Below are positions 14,553 to 16,220 of a stretch of DNA of 16,220 bases, piece by piece. This DNA comes from CAYRFQ01 sp964423615 (GTDB lineage: Bacteria > Planctomycetota > Planctomycetia > Gemmatales > Gemmataceae), in the NCBI GenBank assembly GCA_964423615.1, contig CAYRFQ010000140.1, forward strand, positions 1 through 16,220. The letters are read 5' to 3'. The stretch's first letter is position 1. Every line of letters starts with the position of its first letter. The translations under genes and the position numbers were made by a program. Below the pieces are notes generated by a model, which searched no databases, had not been told where the DNA came from, and saw only the letters and a program-made list of their open reading frames with translations.

Positions 14553-14786
14553 TCAGAACGCCTCGTAACACCGTCGTTTCGAATTGCAGCAATATTCCAT
14601 GGAGACATCGCCTCGGTCTGGACCGATGTTTCCAGTGGTCTTGATGCATTCGAATTCGACCATGCCAGCTTGGTACTCGGGATCTTGTTCAAAGTCCTCG
14701 CCGAACACGGCCATCGACTTGCACGTCAGGTGAATACAGCGCAAAGCCTGTCGTTGTTGGCTTGCATTGGAATCGTGTTGAGACAT
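14553..14786 (-). CDS. Small six-cysteine protein in the molybdenum-hydroxylase operon
   Basis: Unknown function. The protein is 77 aa with Cys at 17, 22, 47, 66, 67 and 73. It starts with a polar Gln/Ser-rich stretch, then CIHLTCKSMAVFGEDFE (17-33) and a GPDRGDVSMEYC segment (55-66). There is no signal peptide or membrane segment, so it is probably cytoplasmic. It begins 30 nt after the FAD-subunit stop on the same strand, with GGGGTG about 7 nt before the ATG. Frames on the opposite strand overlap it (for example 14535-14804), but the operon position and ordered cysteine pattern favour this one. The cysteines could hold an FeS cluster or zinc, or serve electron transfer or maturation of the hydroxylase; this is inference from context. 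I have an uncertain impression of similar small planctomycete proteins. Confidence 0.7.
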   Translation of the reverse strand: MSQHDSNASQQRQALRCIHLTCKSMAVFGEDFEQDPEYQAGMVEFECIKTTGNIGPDRGDVSMEYCCNSKRRCYEAF

Positions 14787-14816
14787 GGTTGGTCACCCCG
14801 TTGAGTATGTAGTCGG

Positions 14817-15827
14817 TTATGCTTCCCAATACGGCTGTTCTCCGGCAGCCAACAGAATCGCTCTCTTCACGGATACTTCAATCAACTTGACCTTGTAGCC
14901 ATTTTGTTGAAGGGGCTTGGCATTGCCGGTGGCAGCTCGACCGGCAGCGGTAGCCGTTTCCTGAGTGATCCGTTGCCCGTTCAACGCCTGAGCCGCCGCA
15001 GTTGCCATGATTGGGATCGGGGCGACGTGTCCAAGGACAACCCTAACGTTGGTGGCAATCCCGTTCCGGAGCCGGAAAGCGACAGCCGCTTGAACAAGGG
15101 GCCAATCATACGATTGCTTCTGGCGAACCTCATAGCTAGCGTTCGCCAAGTTGTTGTTCGGGATTGTTACTTTCGTCACGATTTCGTTAGAGGCGAGCAC
15201 GTGTTCCCGTTCGTTGGGTTGGTCGGGAGCTTGAAAAAAGCTCGTCAATTCGACTTCCCGAGGGCTCTCGGAGGGGCCTTGCACGGTGGCCGATGCACCG
15301 AGTGCCATCAACGTTGGTGCGAGGGTCGATGGGTTGACCATCACGCAATCGTGGCCTTCGGTGAAGACGGCGTGATAACGATTTTCCCCGTGCTGGGCGT
15401 AGCACTCAGTCCCGCCCTTGAGGATGCAATTGACGTGCTCGTCGCGAAAGTACCAGCATCGATTTCGCTGACATAGGTTTCCGCCGAGCGTGGCCACGTT
15501 ACGAATCTGCGGTCCGCCGACCTGGCCAGCGGCCGAAGTCAACGAAGGAAAGTGCCGCACCAGGGTTGGATCCGAAGCAATAGCACCCAACTTCGCTCCA
15601 GCTCCAATGGTAACAACACGTGGTGGGTCGTTGCCGTCGGTCGAAACTCCGGTGAGCGTGTTGATGAAGTTGACACTCACTAATCGAGTAGGCTGGGCAA
15701 CGTATTCCTTTTGAAGGTCATGGAGGTCAGTACCTCCGGCGAGCAATTCGGTCGTGCCGTAGCTAGTCCCTAACAGTCCAACAGCCTCGGCGACCGTGAA
15801 GGGACGATAGTATTCGAAATTCTTCAT
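14817..15827 (-). CDS. Molybdenum hydroxylase FAD-binding (medium) subunit with FeS-type cysteine cluster
   Basis: FAD-carrying subunit of a xanthine-oxidase-family dehydrogenase, 336 aa, passing electrons from the Mo/FeS subunits to an acceptor. The FAD-binding motif LLAGGTDLHDLQ is at 28-39, and IRNVATLGGNLCQRNRCWYF (108-127) is the second flavin motif. Between the two FAD subdomains, Cys at 124, 134, 142 and 161 (with an extra Cys119) matches the insertion that holds a [4Fe-4S] cluster in PaoB (YagS) and the 4-hydroxybenzoyl-CoA reductase beta subunit; the GENRYHA stretch (147-153) is shared with that group. The C-terminal CO-dehydrogenase flavoprotein domain runs from about 230. GAGGT lies 10 nt before the ATG. 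It is second in the visible order, after the Mo subunit (117-nt gap) and before the six-cysteine gene (30 nt). The substrate (aldehyde, purine or aromatic CoA) cannot be told from this subunit. Confidence 0.92.
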   Translation of the reverse strand: MKNFEYYRPFTVAEAVGLLGTSYGTTELLAGGTDLHDLQKEYVAQPTRLVSVNFINTLTGVSTDGNDPPRVVTIGAGAKLGAIASDPTLVRHFPSLTSAAGQVGGPQIRNVATLGGNLCQRNRCWYFRDEHVNCILKGGTECYAQHGENRYHAVFTEGHDCVMVNPSTLAPTLMALGASATVQGPSESPREVELTSFFQAPDQPNEREHVLASNEIVTKVTIPNNNLANASYEVRQKQSYDWPLVQAAVAFRLRNGIATNVRVVLGHVAPIPIMATAAAQALNGQRITQETATAAGRAATGNAKPLQQNGYKVKLIEVSVKRAILLAAGEQPYWEA

Positions 15828-15846
15828 CTTGTTGAATACCTCAATA

Positions 15847-15938
15847 GAAGGTGGAGGACGGAAGGCGGAAGGCGGAAGGTTTTACATGTTCTTTGTCTTT
15901 TTTCTTTTTACCTTCTGTCTTCTGCCTTTGTCCTTCCG
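15847..15938. repeat. GGAAGG low-complexity inverted repeat between the Mo and FAD subunit genes
   Basis: Three perfect tandem copies of CGGAAGG fill 15859-15879, inside a purine-rich arm (15847-15879). A pyrimidine-rich arm at 15911-15938 is an imperfect reverse complement of it, with a T-rich stretch between, so a long imperfect hairpin can form inside the operon. When translated such DNA gives SAFRLPS- or KTEGKRQ-like peptides, a pattern I recall from planctomycete and cyanobacterial genomes. It looks like a dispersed repeat inserted in the spacer. Confidence 0.55.
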
Positions 15939-15944
15939 ATTTCA

Positions 15945-16220
15945 TTAGTTCCCAGCCAAGGCTTCGAGCACGCGTTCTGGGGTGAAAGGAGCCATCGGAA
16001 CGCGAACCCCGAGAGCGTTGTACACTGCGTTGCCGACTGCGGCACAAGTCGAAATTGTCGGCGGTTCTCCAATGCCGATCACGCCTCGCTCGGGCATGTC
16101 GTGCATGTGAACTACTATATCGGGGATGTCCTGAATTCCGGCGAGTTTGTAGAACTCCATGTCCGGGTTGACCTGTCGTCCGGTTTGCGAATCCATGATC
16201 CGCTCTTCGAAGAGTGCGTA
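15945..16220 (-). CDS. Molybdenum hydroxylase Mo-binding (large) subunit, C-terminal end (partial)
   Basis: Only the last 91 residues are inside the window; the gene continues past the right edge. The visible part reads ALFEERIMDSQTGRQVNPD, then DIPDIVVHMHDMPERGVIGI and GEPPTISTCAAVGNAVYNAL, which is the end of the xanthine-dehydrogenase/PaoC-type large subunit. GIGEPP carries the Glu that acts as general base at the molybdenum (the counterpart of Glu1261 in bovine xanthine oxidase), at position 52 of the visible part. It carries the molybdopterin cytosine- or guanine-dinucleotide centre that hydroxylates the substrate with water. It is upstream of the FAD subunit in the same operon. The [2Fe-2S] subunit is not seen and should lie beyond the edge if this is a three-subunit enzyme. 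Confidence 0.92.
   Translation of the reverse strand, partial: YALFEERIMDSQTGRQVNPDMEFYKLAGIQDIPDIVVHMHDMPERGVIGIGEPPTISTCAAVGNAVYNALGVRVPMAPFTPERVLEALAGN

Noticed and set aside
14535..14804. Plus-strand 89-codon frame opposite the six-cysteine gene
   Set aside because: It is antisense to the operon, has no ribosome-binding site and mirrors the codon structure of the minus-strand gene.
15841..16047. Minus-strand 68-codon frame at the Mo-subunit end
   Set aside because: It is an out-of-frame shadow of the Mo subunit that runs into the GGAAGG repeat; its FRLPS- and KTEG-like peptide is translated repeat DNA.

Overview
The window looks like a chromosomal stretch from a member of the Planctomycetota. 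This rests on the gene mix: a secreted type I sulfatase, a secreted GH5-like hydrolase, a membrane-anchored PP2C phosphatase, an ECF sigma/anti-sigma pair, a Gfo/Idh/MocA-type protein, and a GGAAGG-type low-complexity repeat of a kind I associate with planctomycete and cyanobacterial genomes. Gaps between genes are long (up to about 1.3 kb) and genes switch strand often. No rRNA, tRNA, CRISPR array, transposase gene or phage gene was recognised.

Layout. At 327-1469 (+) is a secreted GH5-like glycosidase. It converges on a minus-strand pair: a stand-alone receiver (2882-2487) and a bacterial-type poly(ADP-ribose) glycohydrolase-like protein (2362-1517). A 1.36 kb gap (2883-4246) follows. It has no confident gene but holds a possible three-way-junction RNA, a good-looking sigma-70 promoter and a possible decayed ORF. 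A PP2C phosphatase with two membrane segments (4247-5572, +) converges on an AlkA-like DNA glycosylase (6238-5606, -). Then come mogA (7191-6649, -), a divergent small membrane/coiled-coil protein (7500-8033, +), and the translationally coupled ECF sigma and membrane anti-sigma genes (8681-10152, +). A DtxR/MntR-type regulator (11054-10377, -) is divergent from a Gfo/Idh/MocA homologue that has lost both textbook catalytic residues (11351-12394, +). The latter converges on the sulfatase (13879-12476, -).

The right end is a minus-strand molybdenum-hydroxylase operon that enters from outside the window: the C-terminus of the Mo-binding subunit (16220-15945), the FAD subunit with a cysteine cluster of the PaoB/4-hydroxybenzoyl-CoA-reductase type (15827-14817), and, 30 nt later, a 77-residue six-cysteine protein (14786-14553) of unknown function. 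mogA about 8 kb away would supply the adenylylated molybdopterin needed for the same cofactor. Two stem-loops lie just past the operon, and beyond them is a 261-bp element with 53-bp imperfect terminal inverted repeats, resembling a MITE or insertion-sequence remnant.

The less expected signals are the 261-bp inverted-repeat element, the six-cysteine protein tied to the Mo hydroxylase, the Gfo/Idh/MocA protein without its catalytic Lys and His, the possible structured RNA at 3174-3271, and a palindrome that covers the receiver gene's ribosome-binding site. All functional statements come from motif reading by eye. No alignment, folding or database search was run.
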